Shown in pieces: positions 1 to 5,690 of a stretch of DNA of 5,690 nucleotides (positions within the stretch are counted from its first letter, which is position 1; the number at the start of each line of letters is the position of its first letter). Made by a program: the position numbers and the translations under genes. This stretch comes from CAYWBI01 sp964456445 (GTDB lineage Bacteria > Calditrichota > Calditrichia > Calditrichales > J004): contig CAYWBI010000223.1 in the NCBI GenBank assembly GCA_964456445.1, positions 1 to 5,690 on the forward strand. The letters are read 5' to 3'. Under the pieces are notes generated by a model, which was not told the DNA's origin, did not search any database, and saw only the letters and a list, made by a program, of their open reading frames with translations.

Positions 1-36
1 TCTGAATTTTCTTTCTATCTAAGTATTTACCCACAC

Positions 37-61
37 AAAACCCAGTAGGGCCTTTTTTTTT
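37..61. terminator. Weak hairpin plus T-run, possible end of the operon transcript
   Basis: A short inverted repeat CCC-AGTA-GGG (41-50) is flanked by A4 (37-40) on the left and a nine-T run (53-61) on the right. In the minus-strand RNA the stem can extend to AAGGCCC/GGGUUUU using two G-U pairs, with a short U-rich tail, about 50 bases after the helicase stop. In the plus-strand RNA the core stem is only three pairs, but the U-run is much better, so the element could serve a convergent gene from the left. It is the only terminator-like structure after the helicase. Stem stability is poor. Confidence 0.35.
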
Positions 62-107
62 ATGATGTTATATTTTTGTTTTGTACGGGCAAAAACCAGC
101 CCCTCAA

Positions 108-2492
108 TCATTTTAGCCCAGCCCAAAAGTCCTTGATTTCCTGTTGTGGTTTTTTTGTAAAGACAACATCCGCTTTGTTTTCAAACCAATAGGTTGGAAG
201 CAGTTTGCTATAAACGGGCTCTTCGAACCTTTTGCCAATAAGCACAATTATACCCTTGTCGTTCATCCCGCGGATAACCCGCCCGGCCGCCTGGACAACC
301 TTATTCATTGCCGGAAAAATATAGGCGTAAAGCATGCCCTCCCCTTTTTCGTTTTCGTAATAGGAAAGGAGTTGCTGGCGTTCATACGAAATTTTGGGCA
401 ATGCCGGGCTTATAATAAAGGCGCCTATGGCCATATCACCGGCAAAATCGACCCCCTCGGAAAAAACCCCGCCCATCACCGCCATCAAAAGACGGCTGCC
501 TTTTCCGGCTTTCAGGCGTTTTAATAAGGCCTCACGCACGTCCGGCCCCATACCGCGTTCCTGCCGGATCAGTTCAATCGACTTATCGTTTATAAACAAA
601 CGCATGTCTTCGAGATATTGATAGCTGGGGAAAAAGGCCAGATAGTTGCCCGGTTTTGTTTTTATCGCCCGCATGATAATTTTCGCAATTGCCGCATAAC
701 TGTTGATACGGTCTTTATACAGGGTGGATATGTTTGTAACCACAACAATTTTTCTATGGTTGTTTGGAAAAGGCGAACCTAACTCCAGGACGTGACTGTT
801 TCGCCCGACGCCCAAAACTTCCTTATAATATTCCATCGGGTCCAGCGTTGCGGACATGGCGACCACGCTGTGAAAGCGCTCGATAATGCCCCCTATATAT
901 CGTGATGGGTCCAGGTTTTCGATACGGATTTTACCCTGCGCATCATAAAACAGTGCATAGGTTTTATCGATCATTTTAAGGATTTGCACAAATCGTCTCA
1001 GCCGGTAATACAGTTTTTCCGCCGGATCGTTGGGTACCACCTTATTGGATTTCACTTTCTTCATCAGATAATCGATATAGGCCGACTCATAAAGAAACAA
1101 TAAGTCCTTCCATAAGGGAGCAGACAGGTGTGCCGGATAGTACTGTTCCTGTTCATGATACACGCGTCCGTCTTCTTCAAAGAGATTGAATTGTTCATTT
1201 ATTTTTTGCAGGGCTTTCTTTAGCGGGCCTTTTCTTTGGGATTTTAACAAATCCCTTATCTCCGGGGCGGTTATATCCGCCGACAAATAGTCCCGGCCAC
1301 GCTCGGTCAGGTTGTGTGCTTCATCAACGATAAGGATCCAGTCATCAAACGCGGTGCGCTTAAACAGACGGCGCAATTGTACCATGGGGTCAAATACATA
1401 ATTATAATCGCCCACCACAATATCGGCTTCCATGGCCATATCAATATTGATCTCGGCCGGGCACAGCATTTCGGCGCTGGCCATCGCAAATATCGTGTCC
1501 GGCGTAAGGATATCGAAAGCGGTCAACCGTTCAATAAGATCGCTTTGCTGTTTGCGTTTTTTAAACTCTCTGGCATAGGGGCAATAATTCTCATGGCAAA
1601 AGTAAACGTCATTGGCGCACATCTTTTGTGACGCGCGTATTTGGACCACCTGTATTTTTAACCCGCGTTCAACAACCATTTTGGCCGTTTCGACCGCCAG
1701 CTCCTGCTGGGTATTTTTTGAGGTGATAAAAAATATTTTTTTTCGCTGAGTATACGCATAGCGAATGGCAGGGAACAAGGCTGCGGCTGTCTTTCCCGTG
1801 CCTGTTGGCGCCGACACCAGCAGGTTTTCCGATTGTTTTAGAACCGAGGCTACCGCCTGCATCATCTTTTGCTGCTGTGGCCGGTTTTCTTTTAAGCTGA
1901 AATGGCTTTCCGAAATTTCTTTCCTGCGCTGTTCCAGAAGCTGCTCTTGCTGATTCTTCTCTCTAATGATTTCATCGAAACGGGCAGCCAGCATTTTTTC
2001 CACATGCTGAGGGTTATAGTCCACGGGGATTCTTTTGACCTTATTATCGATAAGGTTGACCAATACCAGATAGGCCGAAACTTCCAGCCCGTTCAACTCC
2101 CTTTGCAACAGATAGGCATAGAACAACAACTGGGCAATGAATCCGGGGAATTTATCGACCTTTATCCGGGCAAACTCGGTGGATTTTAATACAACCGATT
2201 TTATTTCTTCGATCTCGACCCGGTCGTTTAAAAACAAAGCCCCGTCAATCCTTCCCGAAACATGAAGGGTATAATTACCATGAACGAACACATCCTGAAC
2301 ACGATATTCGGTATGGAAAATTGTTTTCGGATCGGCTTTTTGGGATGCCTGGAAACGGGTTTGTGCGGCACGTCCCAGCCCGCCCCTTTTAGGCAACGGA
2401 AAGGTGGAAAGCAATGGTTGGCCATCCAGCGAAACCGGGAGCAAATCCCTAACCGTAAGGAATATCTCCTTATCTTGCCATTGAACGGCCAT
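108..2492 (-). CDS. XPD/DinG-family Fe-S DNA helicase with N-terminal RecB-type (PD-(D/E)XK) nuclease domain
   Basis: This 794-residue protein is a superfamily 2 helicase of the Rad3/XPD/DinG group, expected to unwind DNA 5'-3' in the cytoplasm during repair. Visible helicase motifs are Walker A SAPTGTGKT (227-235), DEAH (390-393), SATL (547-550), GGVFSEGVDF (674-683) and motif VI QAAGRVIR (734-741). Four cysteines between Walker A and DEAH (C292, C299, C304, C344, the last in a CP pair) fit the family's 4Fe-4S cluster. Residues about 60-145 carry a RecB/Cas4-like nuclease signature: GRID (D83), ExK (E96, K98) and QxxxY (Q121, Y125), so the nuclease core looks intact. Classical DinG lacks this domain, or has a DnaQ-type exonuclease in some Firmicutes. 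The ATG overlaps the upstream stop in TAATG; no good Shine-Dalgarno precedes it, which suggests translational coupling. Family and motifs are certain; the exact substrate and the nuclease activity are inferred. Confidence 0.95.
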   Translation of the reverse strand: MAVQWQDKEIFLTVRDLLPVSLDGQPLLSTFPLPKRGGLGRAAQTRFQASQKADPKTIFHTEYRVQDVFVHGNYTLHVSGRIDGALFLNDRVEIEEIKSVVLKSTEFARIKVDKFPGFIAQLLFYAYLLQRELNGLEVSAYLVLVNLIDNKVKRIPVDYNPQHVEKMLAARFDEIIREKNQQEQLLEQRRKEISESHFSLKENRPQQQKMMQAVASVLKQSENLLVSAPTGTGKTAAALFPAIRYAYTQRKKIFFITSKNTQQELAVETAKMVVERGLKIQVVQIRASQKMCANDVYFCHENYCPYAREFKKRKQQSDLIERLTAFDILTPDTIFAMASAEMLCPAEINIDMAMEADIVVGDYNYVFDPMVQLRRLFKRTAFDDWILIVDEAHNLTERGRDYLSADITAPEIRDLLKSQRKGPLKKALQKINEQFNLFEEDGRVYHEQEQYYPAHLSAPLWKDLLFLYESAYIDYLMKKVKSNKVVPNDPAEKLYYRLRRFVQILKMIDKTYALFYDAQGKIRIENLDPSRYIGGIIERFHSVVAMSATLDPMEYYKEVLGVGRNSHVLELGSPFPNNHRKIVVVTNISTLYKDRINSYAAIAKIIMRAIKTKPGNYLAFFPSYQYLEDMRLFINDKSIELIRQERGMGPDVREALLKRLKAGKGSRLLMAVMGGVFSEGVDFAGDMAIGAFIISPALPKISYERQQLLSYYENEKGEGMLYAYIFPAMNKVVQAAGRVIRGMNDKGIIVLIGKRFEEPVYSKLLPTYWFENKADVVFTKKPQQEIKDFWAGLK

Positions 2493-3043
2493 TATTCGGA
2501 AATGAGTTGTTTTAATTCCAACAGGGCATTACCAAGCGATGCATAGTACTGCAGCGTTGTTTGTTTAAGAAGTTGTTTCCCAAAAGCATCCAGGATGCCG
2601 ATAAAAACCGGCATGAGTTCCACGGCCAGTTCACTCTCAACAATCAACGAAAAATAGTCCAACAGGTTGGTAATCGATTCGGGTGCCTCGTCATAGTTAA
2701 GCGCAAGATCAGAATCATACATGTTGTCCAGCAACTTATCCAATAATGGGGAATCACTATATTCCGTAAAATTAATCGCAACCAACGGATCGTTGTTTTC
2801 AATTACGGCAAACATGCGGCTATACTCTCCCTGGAGGTTGCCCGCTTCGGCCTCGAGAAAAGAGTTTAAAACATCGAGGGCACGATTGGCCAAATGTTCC
2901 TGCATGGTGTTTTCACATTGCAGTTCAATCTGCCGAAACAGGTTTTCCATTTCTAACCCCAATTCGTTAAAGGGGAACACCAGGCAATGGCTGTAAAAAC
3001 GGAACAACAAGGGAAAAAATGTCGGTTTTTCCATGAACTCCAT
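2492..3043 (-). CDS. TorD/NarJ-like molybdoenzyme maturation chaperone (probable)
   Basis: This 183-residue, apparently all-helical acidic cytoplasmic protein has no signal peptide or membrane segment. It resembles the TorD/DmsD/NarJ family, which binds twin-arginine or N-terminal regions of molybdopterin oxidoreductases and holds them for cofactor insertion. Supporting marks are an N-terminal LLFRFYSHCLVFP helix, LQGEYSRMF (70-78) like the family's L..EY.RLF, an acidic stretch with P121 leading into LLDYFSL where the family has its PDH..LEFM segment, a C-terminal FGK...YYASLGNALLEL helix, and a typical length. The PDH motif itself is not preserved, so assignment is by overall pattern, not by a diagnostic residue. 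The ATG at 3043 is preferred to an in-frame GTG at 3064: it has GAGG seven bases upstream and forms TAATG with the peptidase stop. No partner oxidoreductase lies in the window. An unrelated helical protein remains possible. Confidence 0.72.
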   Translation of the reverse strand: MEFMEKPTFFPLLFRFYSHCLVFPFNELGLEMENLFRQIELQCENTMQEHLANRALDVLNSFLEAEAGNLQGEYSRMFAVIENNDPLVAINFTEYSDSPLLDKLLDNMYDSDLALNYDEAPESITNLLDYFSLIVESELAVELMPVFIGILDAFGKQLLKQTTLQYYASLGNALLELKQLISE

Positions 3044-5103
3044 TAAAAGGCCTCGTTTAACCACATCTTTTTCATGTCATACGGCGCGGGCGCACCGCCA
3101 AGATATTTATAAAACCAATCCAGGTGTGCATTATAATAAAACGGCATGGATTTGATTCCGTTTGGCCAATGGCCATCATTTTTAAAAACAATCAGGCGGG
3201 CATCTATGTTCTTTTTGCGCAGGGCGGTAAAATATTCCAGACTTTGTGTATAAGGCACCCGATAGTCACGTTCACCGGTTATGATCAGCGTCGGTGTTTT
3301 AAAGTTTTTTACATAGGCATCGGGTGACCACTTTTTATATTGCTGCGATTCCCAGGGCGTTCCCCCTAAATCCCACTGTGGAAACCATAATTCTTCAGTG
3401 GCGCCATAAAAGGATTTTAAGTTATATAAACCCATCATACTGACGATTGCCTTAAAACGTGTGGTATGCCCCTGCAGCCAATTCATCATATATCCGCCAT
3501 AAGACCAACCCATGGCGCCGAGACGATCGGCGTCCACATAAGGCAGTTTTGCCAGATAATCGGTCACCGCCATCACATCCTGAAAGACCTTTCCGCCATA
3601 ATCTCCGGATATTTCATCGGTGTATTTTTGGCCATATCCTGTCGAACCATGCGGATTTGGAAAGATGAGCACATAACCCGAACCCGGGTACATTTGCCAG
3701 TCCCCACGGAAGCCATCCGTCCATTGGCCCTGTGGCCCGCCATGCACATTTATTATGGCCGGATATTTTTTGTTCGGATTAAAATTATGTGGTTTGATCA
3801 AAAAGGCATGTACCTTTTGCCCCGCGGGGCTGTCGATCCACACTTCCTCCGCCGGACGCATATCAATGGCGTCAACCATTTTTTTGTTGTAGGAAGTCAG
3901 TGCCTGGTATTTTTTGTCTTTTAGCGCTTTTGACGTCGATGTTTTAAAAATTTCACGCGGCGCATCGATGGCGCGGTGGGTAAGGGCCATCCACGTGCCA
4001 TCCGGGGAGATTGAATAATCATCAACCGTTGCAAACTGAACAACCCTGGCCATTTTACCGGATTTGATGTCAACTTTAAAAAGCGGAAGCTTGCCTTTTT
4101 CACGCACACGAAAATAAACGGTCTGTGAGTTTGGCGACCAATGGGGAAGATCAACACTGTTATCCAGTTTTTCCGTCAGCGTCTTTATTTGTTTTGTTTT
4201 ATAGTCAAACAGCATCAAACGGCTTCGGTCGGATTCAAAGGTTGGCTTTATTTGGCGCACATAAGCAAGATAGCGGCCATTTGGTGAAAACGACGGCTGT
4301 CCGTCATAGGCTTCATTTTTATCGGTAAGATTTGTGCTTTTTAAACTTTTAACCTCGATGCTGTACAAATCTTTGTTGGTGGTCTCATATTCGTTTTTAT
4401 CATGGTTGGATTCCACCACAATTTTATCACCCTGTGAAGCCACGGCAAAGCTGCCGCCAAAGGCCGGGAAATCAAAATCCCCGGGCGTCAGATCGCGGTA
4501 GCTGTCTTCGTCCGGATCATATTCAAGGATATGTTCACGCTTACCGTCCATCCAATATGTCCAGTGACGGTAAAGGAGCTCGTCGGCCAGGTGTGCCTGC
4601 AGGGGGCCGGTTGTCAGGGATTTTTCACGTTGTTCATTGGCTACATTGTCCGCGCCAAGATCGGGAAAGACCCGGCTTGAAAAGACCAGTTTAAAACCGT
4701 CGCCTAACCATTCGGGATTTGAAACGCCCATTTTAAAATCGGTCAATTGCCCGGCTTCGCCCCCATCGGAACGGATAATCCAGGCTTGCGGACTGTCGTT
4801 GCGTGTGGAAATAAACAGCAGATGTTTTCCGTCCTTATGCCAGCGGGGATGATAATCCGCTGCAGGATTGTTTGTAAGCCGGATTTTGTTCGTACCATCG
4901 GCATCCATCAAATAAATTTCAGAATTGCTTTTTCCGCGGGTCAAATCATAGCTTGTAACCGAAAAGGCTATTTTGGCGCCATCCGGTGAAATTTGTGCGT
5001 CCTTCACCGATTTCAATTTATAAAGATCGTCCAGAACAAAAGCCCTTTTTTGGGCAAATACGGGAAGAAGCATCAAACAGACAAGAACAAATACGCGAAC
5101 CAT
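3043..5103 (-). CDS. Secreted S9C-type prolyl oligopeptidase-family serine peptidase (acylaminoacyl-/dipeptidyl-peptidase-like)
   Basis: This 686-residue serine peptidase should cut short peptides, releasing acyl-amino acids or dipeptides, outside the cytoplasm. It opens with a short signal peptide: one Arg, a hydrophobic core, and a V-F-A|Q signal peptidase I site after residue 17. Residues about 20-415 form a TolB/WD40-like beta-propeller with recurring SPDG/SPNG turns (39-42, 273-276, 323-326, 366-369). The alpha/beta-hydrolase domain follows from about 419: oxyanion segment HGGP (454-457), nucleophile GWSYGG (S534), aspartate in GERDYRVP (D613) and histidine in NDGHWP (H645). The stretch after the nucleophile, through FYG and WDLGGTPWES, matches S9C enzymes closely. 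The triad is complete and the length is normal. The start is the ATG at 5103, preceded by AGGAG with a five-base gap; a longer reading from TTG at 5154 would bury the signal peptide behind 17 polar residues. It is the first gene of the operon. Exact specificity cannot be read. Confidence 0.96.
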   Translation of the reverse strand: MVRVFVLVCLMLLPVFAQKRAFVLDDLYKLKSVKDAQISPDGAKIAFSVTSYDLTRGKSNSEIYLMDADGTNKIRLTNNPAADYHPRWHKDGKHLLFISTRNDSPQAWIIRSDGGEAGQLTDFKMGVSNPEWLGDGFKLVFSSRVFPDLGADNVANEQREKSLTTGPLQAHLADELLYRHWTYWMDGKREHILEYDPDEDSYRDLTPGDFDFPAFGGSFAVASQGDKIVVESNHDKNEYETTNKDLYSIEVKSLKSTNLTDKNEAYDGQPSFSPNGRYLAYVRQIKPTFESDRSRLMLFDYKTKQIKTLTEKLDNSVDLPHWSPNSQTVYFRVREKGKLPLFKVDIKSGKMARVVQFATVDDYSISPDGTWMALTHRAIDAPREIFKTSTSKALKDKKYQALTSYNKKMVDAIDMRPAEEVWIDSPAGQKVHAFLIKPHNFNPNKKYPAIINVHGGPQGQWTDGFRGDWQMYPGSGYVLIFPNPHGSTGYGQKYTDEISGDYGGKVFQDVMAVTDYLAKLPYVDADRLGAMGWSYGGYMMNWLQGHTTRFKAIVSMMGLYNLKSFYGATEELWFPQWDLGGTPWESQQYKKWSPDAYVKNFKTPTLIITGERDYRVPYTQSLEYFTALRKKNIDARLIVFKNDGHWPNGIKSMPFYYNAHLDWFYKYLGGAPAPYDMKKMWLNEAF
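3051..3054 (-). promoter_or_regulatory. Shine-Dalgarno site of the TorD-like gene, inside the peptidase coding end
   Basis: Minus-strand GAGG lies seven bases before the ATG at 3043 and is embedded in the last codons of the peptidase (Asn-Glu-Ala-Phe-stop). It supports starting the chaperone at this ATG and not at the in-frame GTG at 3064. The arrangement lets ribosomes finishing the peptidase re-initiate directly. Confidence 0.75.
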
Positions 5104-5108
5104 TTTTT

Positions 5109-5113
5109 CTCCT
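5109..5113 (-). promoter_or_regulatory. Shine-Dalgarno site of the peptidase gene
   Basis: On the minus strand AGGAG lies five bases before the ATG at 5103. This strong site decides the start: the upstream TTG at 5154 in the same frame has no comparable site, and starting there would place 17 mostly polar residues in front of the signal peptide. Confidence 0.85.
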
Positions 5114-5127
5114 GATTTTTGGTAAAG

Positions 5128-5334
5128 ATGAAATATATTCATATTCTGGGCCAATTAAAAGTGGAAGATGTTAAATTTGCCTTGTTGATGGCGCCTATAT
5201 TGTCAGATTTTGTTAACAGCCCCCTTGGCCGCGACGTTTCAACAATTTCACAAAAGGCCCGTCCGGGACAGGGATACGGGCATTATATTGATTTAATTCA
5301 ATATGATATTGATTTCGCCGGCATAGTACCCTAA
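5128..5334 (+). CDS. Doubtful small ORF, 68 codons, unknown function
   Basis: An open frame from ATG at 5128 to TAA at 5334 encodes a soluble-looking 68-residue peptide (begins MKYIHILGQL, ends DIDFAGIVP) that I do not recognise. For it: the sequence is less AT-rich than the flank to its right, and residue composition is protein-like, with no low-complexity stretch. Against it: only a weak GGTAAAG precedes the ATG, the start lies just 24 bases from the divergent peptidase start so that gene's promoter would have to sit inside it, and its 3' end overlaps an operator-like palindrome. It could be a chance frame, a remnant of a lost gene, or a real small protein. I lean towards chance or remnant. 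Confidence 0.2.
   Translation: MKYIHILGQLKVEDVKFALLMAPILSDFVNSPLGRDVSTISQKARPGQGYGHYIDLIQYDIDFAGIVP
5257..5281 (-). repeat. GC-rich stem-loop in the leader region upstream of the peptidase
   Basis: GCCCGT (5257-5262) and ACGGGC (5276-5281) form a perfect six-pair stem around a 13-base loop. In minus-strand RNA the stem is followed by CUUUUG, a short U-tract, so it could be a weak terminator or attenuator about 150 bases before the peptidase start codon. Alternative pairings inside the G/C-rich loop are possible. Whether it is transcribed at all is unknown. Confidence 0.35.
5285..5304. promoter_or_regulatory. FNR/CRP-type operator-like palindrome
   Basis: The site reads ATATTGA-N6-TCAATAT: of its ten symmetric base pairs only one is mismatched. 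Inside it, TTGAT-TTAA-TTCAA (5288-5301) matches the FNR-family consensus TTGAT-N4-ATCAA at 9 of 10 positions. A third half-site, ATATTGA (5306-5312), follows after one base, so TCAATAT-G-ATATTGA (5298-5312) is a second, overlapping perfect palindrome. The centre is about 191 bases upstream of the peptidase start. It is also about 41.5 bases upstream of a possible plus-strand start near 5336 with CATAGT (5322-5327) as a -10, the usual class II activator spacing. The sequence match is seen; regulator and direction are inferred. Confidence 0.4.
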
Positions 5335-5690
5335 GGTTTCATTTTTTTAGAAGTCAATGTTTGCGGTACGTCAGGCCATCAATGTGCACTGTAATGGATA
5401 AAAACTTAACGAAAAACATTTCAGATAGTTTCCATTCCATGTTTCTTTTATGGCAAAAACCTATAGTTGATTTCCTTCATTTACATGGGAAAAATATTTT
5501 CATACCCGCAGGTGTATTTAGTATATTTAGCTGTGTGTTGTGATATTATATGATTTTTCTTCCTCTCTTTTTCTGCAAACAGTAGTAAAGAAAGAAGGAC
5601 ATTGATTTAACTTGCTGGTTTTTTTGTAAATCTTATAACGAAAGTATATGAGATGGGCTATATAAAAAATCTTGTCCTGAACAACCTTAA
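5335..5690. other. AT-rich intergenic region without a supportable gene
   Basis: Both strands are broken by stops and the base composition is much more AT-rich than the operon. Items seen, none strong: a perfect minus-strand TATAAT (5545-5550) that could be a -10 for the operon but lacks a good -35; a plus-strand TTGCTG-16-TATAAC (5612-5639); a 21-base pyrimidine run (5554-5574); and an ATG at 5653 on the plus strand whose frame (MGYIKNLVLNNL...) stays open to the right edge and might be the first codons of a divergent gene, though it lacks a convincing Shine-Dalgarno site. A 60-codon plus-strand frame from a TTG at 5361 looks random in composition and has no ribosome site. Confidence 0.6.

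Noticed and set aside
1..48. Plus-strand frame open from the left edge to TAG at 46-48, possibly the tail of a convergent gene.
   Set aside because: Only 15 residues are visible and another plus-strand frame is equally open until 21. There is no way to tell a gene end from chance.
19..111. A 30-codon minus-strand frame whose ATG overlaps the helicase stop as ATGA, continuing the tight-junction pattern.
   Set aside because: It is short, runs through the poly-A/T stretch and the only terminator-like hairpin, and the peptide has no recognisable feature. The overlap can arise by chance.
3466..3924. 152-codon plus-strand frame inside the peptidase gene.
   Set aside because: It is antisense to the catalytic domain, whose motifs are unmistakable. 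The frame is a by-product of the minus-strand codon pattern.
5104..5154. Extension of the peptidase to an upstream TTG (703 residues).
   Set aside because: The ATG at 5103 has AGGAG at five bases and places the signal peptide at the N-terminus; the extension is polar and lacks a ribosome site.
5328..5357. Minus-strand TTGACT (5352-5357) as a -35 for the operon.
   Set aside because: At the proper 17-18 base spacing the -10 position reads TTAGGG or TAGGGT, a poor match, so the pair is not convincing.
5354..5440. Minus-strand 28-codon frame upstream of the peptidase that could be a leader peptide.
   Set aside because: It has no Shine-Dalgarno site, no run of regulatory codons and no terminator/antiterminator pair next to it.
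5361..5543. Plus-strand 60-codon frame starting with TTG.
   Set aside because: It has AT-driven composition, no ribosome-binding site, no recognisable motif, and lies in a region that looks intergenic on both strands.

Overview
The window carries one compact minus-strand gene cluster that fills about 88% of it (108-5103), read right to left: a secreted S9C-type prolyl oligopeptidase-family peptidase (3043-5103), a small TorD/NarJ-like chaperone (2492-3043), and a large Fe-S, XPD/DinG-type DNA helicase with an N-terminal RecB-type nuclease domain (108-2492). Both gene junctions are TAATG, in which the last two bases of the stop are the first two of the next start. The three genes are therefore almost certainly one transcript with coupled translation. 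The three products act in different places: peptide breakdown outside the cytoplasm, metalloenzyme maturation in the cytoplasm, and DNA repair. Nothing in the sequence shows that they share a pathway.

Region by region. 1-107 is non-coding and holds a weak hairpin beside a nine-T run, the best candidate for the end of the transcript. 108-5103 is the operon. 5104-5690 has no gene I can support. Its inner part (about 5104-5335) holds the peptidase's Shine-Dalgarno sequence, one doubtful plus-strand ORF of 68 codons, a GC-rich stem-loop, and a near-perfect palindrome that contains an FNR/CRP-type box (TTGAT-N4-TTCAA, 9 of 10 consensus positions). Its outer part (5335-5690) is strikingly AT-rich and looks intergenic.

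Organism: a Gram-negative-type bacterium of moderate GC content is suggested by the signal peptide, the strong Shine-Dalgarno sites and the protein families. The peptidase, and a RecB-nuclease/XPD-helicase fusion, would fit the Bacteroidota/Calditrichota/Ignavibacteria side of the tree, but that placement is a guess from family resemblance. The TorD-like chaperone and the FNR-like box together hint at anaerobic or alternative-acceptor respiration, although no molybdoenzyme gene lies in the window.

I found no mobile element, CRISPR array, tRNA or rRNA. The points most worth following are the orphan chaperone wedged between a peptidase and a helicase, the FNR-like operator upstream of the operon, and the nuclease-helicase fusion.
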